From positions 1 through 6,282 of the forward strand of contig JAFUCW010000200.1 in assembly GCA_017459485.1 (NCBI GenBank): a DNA stretch of 6,282 nucleotides, read 5' to 3'. The notes below the pieces were generated by a model. That model saw only the letters and a list, made by a program, of their open reading frames with translations. It was not told the origin of the DNA and searched no databases. A program made the position numbers and the translations under genes. This DNA is from Eggerthellaceae bacterium. GTDB taxonomy: Bacteria > Actinomycetota > Coriobacteriia > Coriobacteriales > Eggerthellaceae. Positions 1 through 6,282 of this stretch are shown one piece after another; the first letter of the stretch is position 1, and every line of letters begins with the position of its first letter.

Positions 1-3000
1 AGCCCTGGCCTGCAGCAAGTTCTCATGCATTCGGCCCTGCAGGGAGATCCCGTATCCGAGACATCCAGCACGACGCTCTCTGGCCTTGCCTCTGCCAAGA
101 TGTCGCAAAACATAGGCGCTAATATCAGCGTGAGTGAAACCGAGTCCAGCCAGGACACAAACTTCTGGGCGGATGATGACGGCGCTGGCGCATCCACCGA
201 AGGTTGGTCGTCAACCACTTCGATGGGGATGAACTGGGGTGCTGCCTGGGAGATGGCTGGCGCACTCGGCGCTGAAATGGGACACAGCACGTCGAAAGAG
301 GTAAGCAAGGCAGTAGAAACTACGATTGCTCTTCCTCCGCATACGGCTGCGGCTATCAACCATGCCACCACCACCACCACTTACACGCAGTACTATCAGC
401 AGCCCGTCATCCTCAGCTACAAGGTGGCACTCTTTGCCACGAGTGGTGACTTCACTACAGCCGCCGGCGGCGGGATCAATCCCGGCCAATACGACAAGCA
501 GTCGCTCGTCATCAAGTTCGATACCAAGGACGAATCGGACTCCTCCTACGGGTGCGCTGCAACCGACGACCTGTACAGCCGCGTTGTTACGAACAAATCA
601 GTGAGTGACTACGACTCTGCTGGTGGGCGCACATTCGAATCGCACAGCACTGCGAGCGGTTTTTCCAAGAGCAATGGCATTGATTGGGACGCCGTGGATG
701 GGTATACAAGTAGCAACTACGGGATAAATGTCTCATATATTGCGAAAACCAATTACTTCTACGAAACGCTTGGAAAGCTGTCGGTCGATCAGGACAAGAA
801 CAGCTCTTCTGTGGATGCGATCTATCCGCTGTACGACCTTGTGTCCGTCAAGACTTCGAAGACGAATTACGTTTTGTACAGCAACAACACGCTGGACCGC
901 AACTCTTTTGCCGTGGCCGGCTACAACAAGTACGGCGTGGATTTCTACGGGTTCAATCCGGAATGGGGCGAATGGAATCGCTGCGATGAAGACGGCAATC
1001 TCATTAACGGTGGATTCCTGACAGACGATGACCCAGTCGAACTCAAGGATGGAGACACGCTTGTGCCCAAGGCGAATACGACGGGGGGCACCATCTACAT
1101 GACCTGGGTGCTCAACCCCGAAATAAAGCCGAAGACAGGCGACCACCTTGATGGCCAGGATTTGACCGATCCGGCTATCGAGACGCCCGTTGTAAGAATA
1201 GACGTTGTCAATAGAGGGCTCGATGATCCCCGTGTCGCGGCGGAAGGAAGCTATACCGGCTTTTATCGCACGCCGATCAATCTACACGACGTGATGACAT
1301 ACGAGGTCACCGATGCCGATGACAGAATACTCGAAGTGCAGGTCAATTGGGAAAGCCGTGAACCTGCCAGTTATGGCATCAAAGTGAATGCCAGCGGCGA
1401 TGTGACGTTCACGAAACCGGGCACCTACAAAGTGCGCCCCTACGTGGTAAACAACCAAAATACGGTCGTTTACTCGAGTTGGCTTACCGTTGTTGCAACA
1501 GAGCACGATCTGATGCACTACGATCCGAAAGACCCAGCGTGCGATGCCAACGGATGGACAGAGCACTACCGTTGCCTGGATTGCGGCAAGTACTTCGCGG
1601 ACGCCGCAGGCACGACCGAGGTTTCAGCAGAAGACGTCTTCATCGATGCAGTCGGCCACGATTGGGGCGACTGGACTACAACCAAGCAGGCTTCTGCAAG
1701 CGAGCCGGGCGAGCAGCAGCGCGTGTGCAAACACGACGAAGGCCATGTGGAAAAGCGCAACCTGTACCTGGTGCAATACAACATGAACGGCCATGGCACC
1801 GCACCTGATGCGCAACCTGTCGCAGCCGGCACGTCGGTGACGGCCCCGCAGGATCCCACGGTCACCGGCTACACGTTCGACGGCTGGTTCACCGACTCCG
1901 AATGCACCACTCCCTACAATTTCGGCTCAACCGTCGACGGCAACCTGACCCTGTACGCCAAGTGGACCGTTACCAAGCGCACGGTTGCCGCCATGGCCGT
2001 TGGGGATGTCTACGAAGACGAAGAAGGCGAGCTGAAGATCGAACCTGTCGCAAACGGCTCGATAACCATTGAAGGCGAAGAGGGAGAAGTCATTCCGGTT
2101 ACCGAAGATGACTACACGTACTTCTACAAGGACGTGGAATACGGAGCATCCGTTACCCTAACGGTCGAGCCGGACAGCGGATACGGCCTGAAGGGGATCA
2201 TGGCGATTCCGGTTAATCCAGACTCGTCGATGGGCGAACCGTTCACGCCGGACAAAACAGGCGCCAACACGTATTCGTTCACTATGCCCGACGCCGACGT
2301 CGCGATTGTGGCAAGCTTCGCCCAAGTGACCGTGACATACGATGGCAACGCACCGGAAGGCGAAAAGGCGCTCAATGTCCCCGAGGCTGAAACAATAGCG
2401 TACGGAAGCACGCCTACGAAGCTCGATACCGTACCAACGATCGAGAGCACGACTTCGGCAACCTACGAGTTCGGCGGCTGGTTCACCGACGACGCGTGCA
2501 CAAAGCCCTTCCTGAGCTCCACGGCGATAACGGAAGACACGACGCTCTACGCGAAATGGATCAAGACCGAGGCTCCGACGCACAAGGTAACCTACACGCT
2601 GACCTGGGAGCCCGACCCTGCGGATCCCGAAGACACCGGTTCTTACGAAGAGAGCTATCAGGCAGAGCCTGGGTCTGTTGCGTACGACCCGACAGAGGAC
2701 CTCTACGACGTTGCCGGCAAGGACCTTCGGGCGGCATACGAGCTCTATTCCCTCAACGATGCGTGCTGGTTCACCGATCCCGCACTGACCGAGCCCTTCG
2801 ACTTCACAACCCCTATCGAAGCAGACATCCATCTGTATGCGAAGGTGGTTGCCAGGGAATACACCGTGACGTACTACAGCGACAACACGGAACTGGGAAC
2901 GCAGCGCGTAGCGTACAACACGGCGATTGGCACGATTGACCCTGGCATTAGCGTACCGGAAAAAGCGGGCTTCACGTTCACCGACGAATGGGTCACGGAA

Positions 3001-4401
3001 GACGGGGCGCCATGGAGCATTGCCGACAACCCCGTGACGAGCGACCTGAAGCTGTACGCCAGCTGGCGTGTCAACCGCTACAGCGTGACCTTCGATGCCA
3101 ATGGCGGCGCAGGGACAATAGGCGCCGAAGAGGTAGAGGAAGGCACGGAGTACGCGCTTCCCGGCTCGGATGCCCTTACTGCACCGGAGGGAATGTGCAG
3201 CCTGGAAGCCTGGGAAGTGAAGGTCGGGCTGGGCGATCCTGTAAACGTTGCTCCCGGCGAATCAGTTACCGTAACGGCCAACACGATGGTGAAGGCGCTC
3301 TGGCAAGACCACGCCTGGGATGCGCCGACCTACGAGTGGGCCGATGACAACTCGACCGTAACCGCCACGCGCGTGTGCACCCACGACCCAGAGCACGCCG
3401 AAACCGAGACGGTCGGCGCGACTTCCGAACAGACCAAGCAACCCACTTGCGCCGAAAAGGGCGAGACCACCTATACGTCGGCGCTCTTCGAAAACGAGGC
3501 ATTCGAGCAACAGGTTAAGACCGAGGCCGACATAGACGTTATCGATCACGAATGGGGCGAGCCGACCTACACCTGGGCCGACGACAACTCCACGGTGACG
3601 GCCACGCGCACATGCGCCGTATGTGAAGAGGTCGAGACCGAGACGGTGGATGCCACGGCTGCCATGACAACCAAGCCCTCCGACACCAAGCCTGGCGTGC
3701 TTACCTGGACGAGTGCCGAGTTCACCAACCCCGACTTTAAGGTCCAGACCAAAGAGCAGGAAGTCCCCGCCCTTGGCAAGCTTGAAGTCGAGCACGTGGG
3801 TCAGCCGCTTTGGGTGGCGGGCGAGTCTGCCGACATCGTTGCGCGGGTGACCAACCTTGACGTCGATGACGGAGAGACCATCGTGTCCTGGGCATGGGAG
3901 TACACCAAGACCCCCGAAAAGGCCGAAAGCTGGAAGAAGACTGGCGCCAAGAACTACGCCGACGGCGATTCGTGCACCCTTTACATCCCCGAGTGCACCG
4001 AGGCGCGCAAGCCGAACATGGCATGGCGTGCGACTGCGACCACCAATTTTGGGCGCACCGCCACCACCGAAGGCCAGAGCCTCGAGGTGCTGCAGGAGCT
4101 CAAGGTCGTTGCGGCCGACACTTACAAGTGGGTCGCCGACGCCGACGTGGAGCTGAAGGCAATAGCCAAGGGCCTGTCCACCGGCGAGACCATCCAGTCG
4201 GTCCAGTGGTACTACTCCAAGGACCAGACCACCTGGAAGAAGACCGGCGCGAAGTGGGAGATAACCGACAACGCTACCGCCACGACGCTCTCCGGCTTCA
4301 CCGCCACGGAGGCCCGCAAGGCACCCATGGCTTGGAATGTGCGCGTAACGACTAGCAGCGGCCGCACCGCCACCAGCGAAAGCATCAGCTTGGTGAGCTA
4401 G
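1..4401 (+). CDS. Giant secreted mosaic protein: aerolysin-like N-terminal segment, InlB B-repeats and Ig-like C-terminal repeats (5' partial)
   Basis: The frame is open to the left edge. The first ATG (25) has no Shine-Dalgarno sequence and no signal peptide after it, so I treat the gene as starting upstream. Residue numbers here and below count from that ATG (1458 aa). Order seen: aerolysin/ETX-MTX2-like segment (about 11-190); Ig-like module (264-365); beta-rich module (390-490); Cys/His-rich segment (494-577); InlB B-type repeats (583-1093); tandem H-x-W repeats (1096-1250); two Ig-like repeats (1252-1458). The protein is rich in Thr, Asp and Glu, as exported repeat proteins are. There is no LPxTG motif, C-terminal hydrophobic segment or basic tail, so it is either released or held non-covalently. 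Family knowledge ties B-repeats to surface adhesins and the aerolysin fold to membrane pores. A role as a secreted toxin or adhesin is inference. The coding call is near certain; the function is not. Confidence 0.93.
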   Translation, partial: SPGLQQVLMHSALQGDPVSETSSTTLSGLASAKMSQNIGANISVSETESSQDTNFWADDDGAGASTEGWSSTTSMGMNWGAAWEMAGALGAEMGHSTSKEVSKAVETTIALPPHTAAAINHATTTTTYTQYYQQPVILSYKVALFATSGDFTTAAGGGINPGQYDKQSLVIKFDTKDESDSSYGCAATDDLYSRVVTNKSVSDYDSAGGRTFESHSTASGFSKSNGIDWDAVDGYTSSNYGINVSYIAKTNYFYETLGKLSVDQDKNSSSVDAIYPLYDLVSVKTSKTNYVLYSNNTLDRNSFAVAGYNKYGVDFYGFNPEWGEWNRCDEDGNLINGGFLTDDDPVELKDGDTLVPKANTTGGTIYMTWVLNPEIKPKTGDHLDGQDLTDPAIETPVVRIDVVNRGLDDPRVAAEGSYTGFYRTPINLHDVMTYEVTDADDRILEVQVNWESREPASYGIKVNASGDVTFTKPGTYKVRPYVVNNQNTVVYSSWLTVVATEHDLMHYDPKDPACDANGWTEHYRCLDCGKYFADAAGTTEVSAEDVFIDAVGHDWGDWTTTKQASASEPGEQQRVCKHDEGHVEKRNLYLVQYNMNGHGTAPDAQPVAAGTSVTAPQDPTVTGYTFDGWFTDSECTTPYNFGSTVDGNLTLYAKWTVTKRTVAAMAVGDVYEDEEGELKIEPVANGSITIEGEEGEVIPVTEDDYTYFYKDVEYGASVTLTVEPDSGYGLKGIMAIPVNPDSSMGEPFTPDKTGANTYSFTMPDADVAIVASFAQVTVTYDGNAPEGEKALNVPEAETIAYGSTPTKLDTVPTIESTTSATYEFGGWFTDDACTKPFLSSTAITEDTTLYAKWIKTEAPTHKVTYTLTWEPDPADPEDTGSYEESYQAEPGSVAYDPTEDLYDVAGKDLRAAYELYSLNDACWFTDPALTEPFDFTTPIEADIHLYAKVVAREYTVTYYSDNTELGTQRVAYNTAIGTIDPGISVPEKAGFTFTDEWVTEDGAPWSIADNPVTSDLKLYASWRVNRYSVTFDANGGAGTIGAEEVEEGTEYALPGSDALTAPEGMCSLEAWEVKVGLGDPVNVAPGESVTVTANTMVKALWQDHAWDAPTYEWADDNSTVTATRVCTHDPEHAETETVGATSEQTKQPTCAEKGETTYTSALFENEAFEQQVKTEADIDVIDHEWGEPTYTWADDNSTVTATRTCAVCEEVETETVDATAAMTTKPSDTKPGVLTWTSAEFTNPDFKVQTKEQEVPALGKLEVEHVGQPLWVAGESADIVARVTNLDVDDGETIVSWAWEYTKTPEKAESWKKTGAKNYADGDSCTLYIPECTEARKPNMAWRATATTNFGRTATTEGQSLEVLQELKVVAADTYKWVADADVELKAIAKGLSTGETIQSVQWYYSKDQTTWKKTGAKWEITDNATATTLSGFTATEARKAPMAWNVRVTTSSGRTATSESISLVS
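55..594 (+). other. Aerolysin / ETX-MTX2-like pore-forming core (putative domain)
   Basis: Residues about 11-190. The stretch has the usual layout of the aerolysin-type core. First come Ser/Thr-rich alternating strands (GANISVSETESS, 31-42). Next is a Gly/Ala/Met-rich amphipathic stretch that could be the membrane-inserting hairpin (about 67-86, MGMNWGAAWEMAGALGAEMG). Then comes a second Ser/Thr strand (STSKEVSKAVETT, 88-100), the turn IALPPHT (101-107), which resembles the 'vPPht/n' motif of ETX/MTX2 proteins, and the strands TTTTTYTQYYQQPVILSYKV. The order and alternating pattern are visible; the family assignment is by eye, without a profile search. The receptor-binding part typical of such toxins could lie upstream or be replaced by the tail. 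The alternative is an unrelated Thr-rich beta domain. Confidence 0.5.
365..379 (+). repeat. (CCA)5 trinucleotide run coding for a Thr tract
   Basis: Five perfect CCA units, read in frame as consecutive ACC codons for T115-T118, followed by an ACT for T119. The run lies in the strand after the PPHT turn of the aerolysin-like segment. Slippage here would add or remove single threonines without shifting the frame. It is short, so instability is only a possibility. Confidence 0.6.
814..1119 (+). other. Ig-like module following the pore-forming core
   Basis: Residues about 264-365. It begins at AIYPLYDLVSVKTS, runs through an aromatic stretch GYNKYGVDFYGFNPEWGEW (299-317), and ends in alternating strands with TIYMTWVL (356-363). 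The pattern resembles bacterial Ig-like domains in which a Gly-Tyr-rich strand is followed by an acidic turn (DEDGN, 321-325). I do not recognise a named family. It separates the aerolysin-like segment from the rest of the tail and could be a binding or spacer domain. Confidence 0.4.
1192..1494 (+). other. Beta-rich module of unknown family
   Basis: Residues about 390-490, from VRIDVVNRG to WLTVVA. It shows several short alternating strands, including ILEVQVNW (435-442), YGIKVNASGDVTF (450-462) and GTYKVRPYVVN (466-476). The sequence 'SGDVTFTKPGTYKV' followed by a closing 'LTVVA' is the end pattern of many cadherin-like or Big-type Ig domains, where a hypothetical resting state ends in a turn and a final strand. 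No family is named with confidence. Confidence 0.35.
1504..1755 (+). repeat. Cys/His-rich surface-protein repeat (CxxC and GHDW motifs)
   Basis: Residues 494-577. First half: H494, C506, then YRCLDCGKYFAD with C517 and C520. Second half: GHDWGDW (544-550), then RVCKHDEGH with C568, H570 and H574. This matches a repeat I know from many gut bacterial surface proteins, where C-x-x-C-G-K-x-F is followed by a GHxW segment and a second Cys/His pair. The spacing could support a metal site or disulfides; which one is not known from sequence. It links the N-terminal modules to the B-repeats and is related to the pair at 3310-3774. Confidence 0.6.
1771..3303 (+). repeat. InlB B-type (Listeria-Bacteroides) repeat array, five units plus one divergent
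   Basis: Units by residue: 583-647, 768-845, 855-940, 946-1014 and 1018-1093. The first two are textbook: a V-x-Y/F strand, then GYTFDGWFTD or EFGGWFTD, a short P-F/Y-x-F segment, and the ending LTLYAKW or TTLYAKW. The third keeps WFTDPALTEPFDF and ends LYAK; the fourth ends LYASW; the fifth starts YSVTFDANGGAG and ends KALW but has lost the central GW-F. Residues 651-766 form a divergent repeat of the Flg_new_2 type, with NGSITI, a GASVTLTVEPDSGYGL core and the ending YSFTMPDADVAIVASF. These beta-grasp repeats are usually stalks or adhesion modules of surface proteins. Decay from the first to the fifth unit suggests old duplications. Confidence 0.85.
3310..3774 (+). repeat. Tandem pair of H-x-W / Cys repeats
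   Basis: Unit 1 is residues 1096-1174 and unit 2 is 1175-1250. Both open with H-x-W, then PTY-x-WADDNSTVTATR, a Cys segment (C1118/H1120/H1124 in unit 1, C1197-x-x-C1200 in unit 2) and an acidic ETETV strand. A second half resembling TSALF/TSAEF follows. At DNA level the 55-bp stretches at 3324-3378 and 3561-3615 agree at about 44 positions by hand alignment, with many third-base differences, so the copies are diverged and under protein-level constraint. The pattern is common in extracellular repeat proteins of gut Firmicutes and Actinobacteria; no enzymatic role is known to me. Confidence 0.75.
3778..4398 (+). repeat. Two C-terminal Ig-like repeats
   Basis: Residues 1252-1356 and 1358-1458. 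Both have a strand with W/Y pairs (VSWAWEYTK; VQWYYSKD), the shared W-K-K-T-G-A-K, a T-E-A-R-K segment, MAW, and a final strand G-R-T-A-T followed by S-x-S/E-L. This is a degenerate form of the Ig-like repeat 'WQYS...W......R..V....G....S....V' frequent at the ends of gut bacterial surface proteins. The second copy ends at the stop codon, so the protein ends in a folded domain rather than a sorting tail. These copies could bind a cell-wall polymer or a partner protein. Confidence 0.7.
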
Positions 4402-4438
4402 ACAGACCGCAAAGGCCGCATTCAGGCCCGACGCACTA

Positions 4439-4475
4439 CGCAGGCCCCGGCAGTGCCCGGGGCCTGCGCTTTTAT
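4439..4475 (+). terminator. Intrinsic terminator of the surface-protein gene
   Basis: A perfect 12-bp GC-rich stem (CGCAGGCCCCGG at 4439-4450 pairing with 4457-4468) with a 6-nt loop (CAGTGC) is followed by CTTTTAT. It begins 37 nt after the stop codon of the large gene. The T-rich tail is only on the plus-strand side, so it serves that gene. In the other direction there is no T tract, so it is a poor terminator for cbiD. The rest of 4402-4557 shows no gene and only weak hairpins. Confidence 0.9.
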
Positions 4476-4557
4476 CAAGGCCCGTCGGCCCTTTCGGGAC
4501 GCCTGAAGCTCGACATGAGCACGGACGTGCAGATTCGCCCTTTTCGATTCGAAACAG

Positions 4558-5697
4558 CTATTCGGGCATGTGTAGGGTGGCAAGCTCAAGAGCGCCACTT
4601 GATTTCCCGAGCAGGCCGTGGACCTTGGAGAACACGATGGCTTCGGTGCGGATGCGGCCTCCTGCGCGATGGGCCAGGCGTTCTTCCAGGGCGTGAACGA
4701 GTGACTGCATGGTCTGCTCGACCATGCCTTCTTCGGCGAGCAGGTCGATCACGGCGTCGGTCGTGAGGGCGTCCATGATCTGCGCAACGCAGCCTTGGCT
4801 TGCGCCGCAGCGTGCCGCGTGGGCGGCCAGCACTTCCACGCGGCAGTCGGCCACGCGCGAGTGCGTGTTCATGATGCCGCCCGCAACCTTGGCCATCTTT
4901 CCGATATGACCGACGATCAGCATGCTGCGGAAACCGAGCAATGCCGACGCGTCGATGGTGGCGCCTAGGTAGTTCGAGCACTGCACGGCTTTCTCTAGGG
5001 AAAGGTTCATGCCGCCTTCGGCGAAGTCGCGCCCATAGTTGCCGGGAACTACGAGCAGGTCATCCACGCCTGCTTCGCGCAGGACGTTGAGCTCTAATTC
5101 GATGGAGGCCACCAACGCGTCTTCGCTCATGGGCTTCACGATGCCGCTGGTGCCAAGCACCGAGATTCCGCCCTCGATGCCCAGCTTCGGGTTGAAAGTA
5201 TGCGCCGCAAGCTCTATGCCGGCGGGGATGGATACGACGACATCCAGTCCGCCTGTGTACCCTGCCGAAGCGGCAGCGGCCATTGCCTGCTCGGCAATCA
5301 TGGCGCGCGGGGTGGAGTTGATGGCAGCAGCGCCAACTGGCTGGTCGAGTCCTGCTTGCGTCACCCGCCCGACGCCCACGCCGCCATCGATCGAAACGCC
5401 TTCGCCTTCGCGCATCGACACGCGGGCAAACACCAGGGCGCCATCGGTTACGTCAGGGTCGTCGCCGGCGTCCTTGCGCACGGCGCATTCGGCCCATCCG
5501 TTGCCAGAGGAGTGCTCTTCGACGTCGATCGCCACGGCAATGCCCGCCGGGGTGTCTACCGAAACCGCTGGGACGAATTGCCCGGTGAGCAGCATTTCGG
5601 CAGCGGCACGTGTGGCAGCTGCAGCGCAGGTGCCGGTAGTATAGCCACAACGCAGGCGCTTGCCCCCCGAAGTTATGTAGCGGTCGAGTTGCTGCAT
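4558..5697 (-). CDS. cbiD: Cobalt-precorrin-5B C(1)-methyltransferase CbiD
   Basis: CbiD transfers a methyl group from S-adenosylmethionine to C-1 of the corrin ring in the anaerobic (early cobalt) route to cobalamin, in the cytoplasm. Family signatures, numbered from the chosen ATG (379 aa): RCGYTTGTCAAAA (16-28); the central TFNPKLGIEGGISVLGTSG followed by IVKPMSEDA; PGNYGRDFA; and VGHIGKMAKVAGGIMNTHSR followed by VADCRVEVLAAHAA. Length is normal for the family. I chose the ATG at 5697 because it starts 4 nt after the hemL stop and places the N terminus (MQQLDRYITSGGKRLRCGY) as in homologues. A longer frame from TTG at 5739 would overlap hemL by 38 nt and add 14 residues without family support. 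The nearest GGAG lies 16 nt upstream, too far for a normal ribosome site, so translation is probably coupled to hemL. The gene converges on the large surface-protein gene and appears to end its operon. Confidence 0.95.
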   Translation of the reverse strand: MQQLDRYITSGGKRLRCGYTTGTCAAAATRAAAEMLLTGQFVPAVSVDTPAGIAVAIDVEEHSSGNGWAECAVRKDAGDDPDVTDGALVFARVSMREGEGVSIDGGVGVGRVTQAGLDQPVGAAAINSTPRAMIAEQAMAAAASAGYTGGLDVVVSIPAGIELAAHTFNPKLGIEGGISVLGTSGIVKPMSEDALVASIELELNVLREAGVDDLLVVPGNYGRDFAEGGMNLSLEKAVQCSNYLGATIDASALLGFRSMLIVGHIGKMAKVAGGIMNTHSRVADCRVEVLAAHAARCGASQGCVAQIMDALTTDAVIDLLAEEGMVEQTMQSLVHALEERLAHRAGGRIRTEAIVFSKVHGLLGKSSGALELATLHMPE

Positions 5698-5701
5698 CGC
5701 T

Positions 5702-6282
5702 CTAGACTGCTTGCTCCAGATAGCCCTGGATGGCCGCAAGCGTTTCGTCGATCAGTTCGTCGGTATGCGCAGTAGAGACGAACATGGCCTCGAACTGGGA
5801 AGGTGCCAGGTAGATTCCACGCTCCAGCATGAAGCGGAAGTAACGGGTGAACGCTTCGGTGTCGGCCGCCTTGGCGGATGCGTAGTCGTCCACCGGTCCC
5901 GGTGCGAAGAAGGTGCAGCCCAGCGATCCGACATGGTTGATGCAGCAGGGAGCTTGCGCGTCTGCAAGCAGTGTTTCGATGCCGCCGAACAGCCGCTTGC
6001 CCGCTTGCTCAAGGCGTTCGTAGTGTTCGGGGTGCTCGTGCAGCTCCCTCAGCTGTGCCAGGCCCGCCGTCATGGCAATCGGGTTGCCGGACAGTGTGCC
6101 CGCCTGGTACACCGGACCGACAGGCGCCATCTGCTCCATAACGTCGCGCCTGCCGCCGAAGGCGCCCACTGGCATGCCGCCGCCGATGATCTTGCCGTAG
6201 GTGACCAGGTCGGGCACCACGCTGAATCGTTGAGTCGCACCGCCGTAGGCAAGGCGGAACCCGCAGATGACTTCGTCGAATA
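5702..6282 (-). CDS. hemL: Glutamate-1-semialdehyde 2,1-aminomutase HemL (partial, N terminus beyond the right edge)
   Basis: HemL is a PLP enzyme that turns glutamate-1-semialdehyde into 5-aminolevulinate, the last step of the C5 path and the source of all tetrapyrroles. Only the C-terminal 192 residues are present; the family is usually about 425-435 long, so roughly 235 residues lie outside. Visible signatures: FDEVICGFR at the very edge (the Asp that holds the PLP ring nitrogen), AYGGATQRFSVVPDL, the PLP lysine in YGKIIGGGMPVGAFGG (Lys codon at 6191-6193), and GPVYQAGTLSGNP, which separates HemL from general class-III aminotransferases. The end (GIYLAPSQFEAMFVSTAHT) also fits HemL. The frame is intact from the edge to the TAG at 5702-5704; an apparent GTG start at 6220 lies inside the conserved region and is not real. 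cbiD follows after 4 nt, which places ALA supply and corrin synthesis in one transcript. Confidence 0.96.
   Translation of the reverse strand, partial: FDEVICGFRLAYGGATQRFSVVPDLVTYGKIIGGGMPVGAFGGRRDVMEQMAPVGPVYQAGTLSGNPIAMTAGLAQLRELHEHPEHYERLEQAGKRLFGGIETLLADAQAPCCINHVGSLGCTFFAPGPVDDYASAKAADTEAFTRYFRFMLERGIYLAPSQFEAMFVSTAHTDELIDETLAAIQGYLEQAV

Noticed and set aside
733..1146. 137-codon minus-strand open frame, considered as an immunity or regulatory gene for the toxin-like region
   Set aside because: There is no ribosome site, membrane segment or recognisable motif, and it is fully antisense to the Ig-like module.
2158..2832. 224-codon open frame on the minus strand inside the large gene
   Set aside because: It lies wholly antisense to B-repeats with clear protein-level similarity, is Arg/Val/Gly-rich without domain features, and is expected from GC-rich codon use.
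3262..3795. 177-codon open frame on the minus strand opposite the H-x-W repeats
   Set aside because: Its Gly/Arg/Leu-rich, repeated composition mirrors the repeats on the plus strand; it is a shadow of the real frame.
4476..4513. GGCC-CGTC-GGCC and neighbouring short inverted repeats, considered as a cbiD terminator or an attachment site
   Set aside because: The stems are only about 4 bp or contain bulges, and no T tract follows on the minus strand.
5039..5775. Two long plus-strand open frames (201 and 191 codons) opposite cbiD and hemL
   Set aside because: Both lie antisense to conserved CbiD/HemL motifs, have no family features, and have low-complexity Ser/Thr/Pro or Arg/Gly composition typical of shadow frames.
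6218..6220. GTG as a possible start of the minus-strand aminomutase frame
   Set aside because: Conserved HemL sequence (FDEVICGFR...) continues in frame upstream to the window edge, so this GTG is an internal Val codon.

Overview
The window looks like chromosomal DNA from a GC-rich, anaerobic, probably gut-associated actinobacterium. Coriobacteriia (the Eggerthella/Adlercreutzia/Slackia group) would fit: G+C is about 60% over most of it, it carries the C5 (glutamate) route to tetrapyrroles and the anaerobic corrin enzyme CbiD, and it has a giant secreted protein built from domains common in gut bacteria. That placement is an inference; no rRNA or other marker is present.

Layout. Positions 1-4401 (+) are one reading frame, open at the left edge, encoding the C-terminal 1466 residues of a large extracellular mosaic protein. 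In order it shows: an N-terminal segment resembling the pore-forming core of the aerolysin / ETX-MTX2 family; an Ig-like module; a second beta-rich module; a Cys/His-rich segment; five InlB B-type repeats, with one divergent repeat among them; a tandem pair of H-x-W / Cys repeats; and two Ig-like repeats reaching the stop codon. No sortase signal or membrane anchor is visible at its C terminus. A strong intrinsic terminator follows at 4439-4475.

The right part holds two convergent minus-strand genes. hemL (glutamate-1-semialdehyde aminomutase, cut by the right edge) is followed after 4 nt by cbiD (cobalt-precorrin-5B C1-methyltransferase). HemL makes 5-aminolevulinate, the precursor of all tetrapyrroles; CbiD methylates the corrin ring later in anaerobic B12 synthesis. 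The two probably lie in one heme/cobalamin operon whose other genes are beyond the right edge, with cbiD as its last gene.

The most interesting item is the aerolysin-like core at the front of a long adhesin-type repeat tail. The cbiD/hemL side is ordinary core metabolism. I see no RNA genes, CRISPR arrays, transposons or attachment sites.
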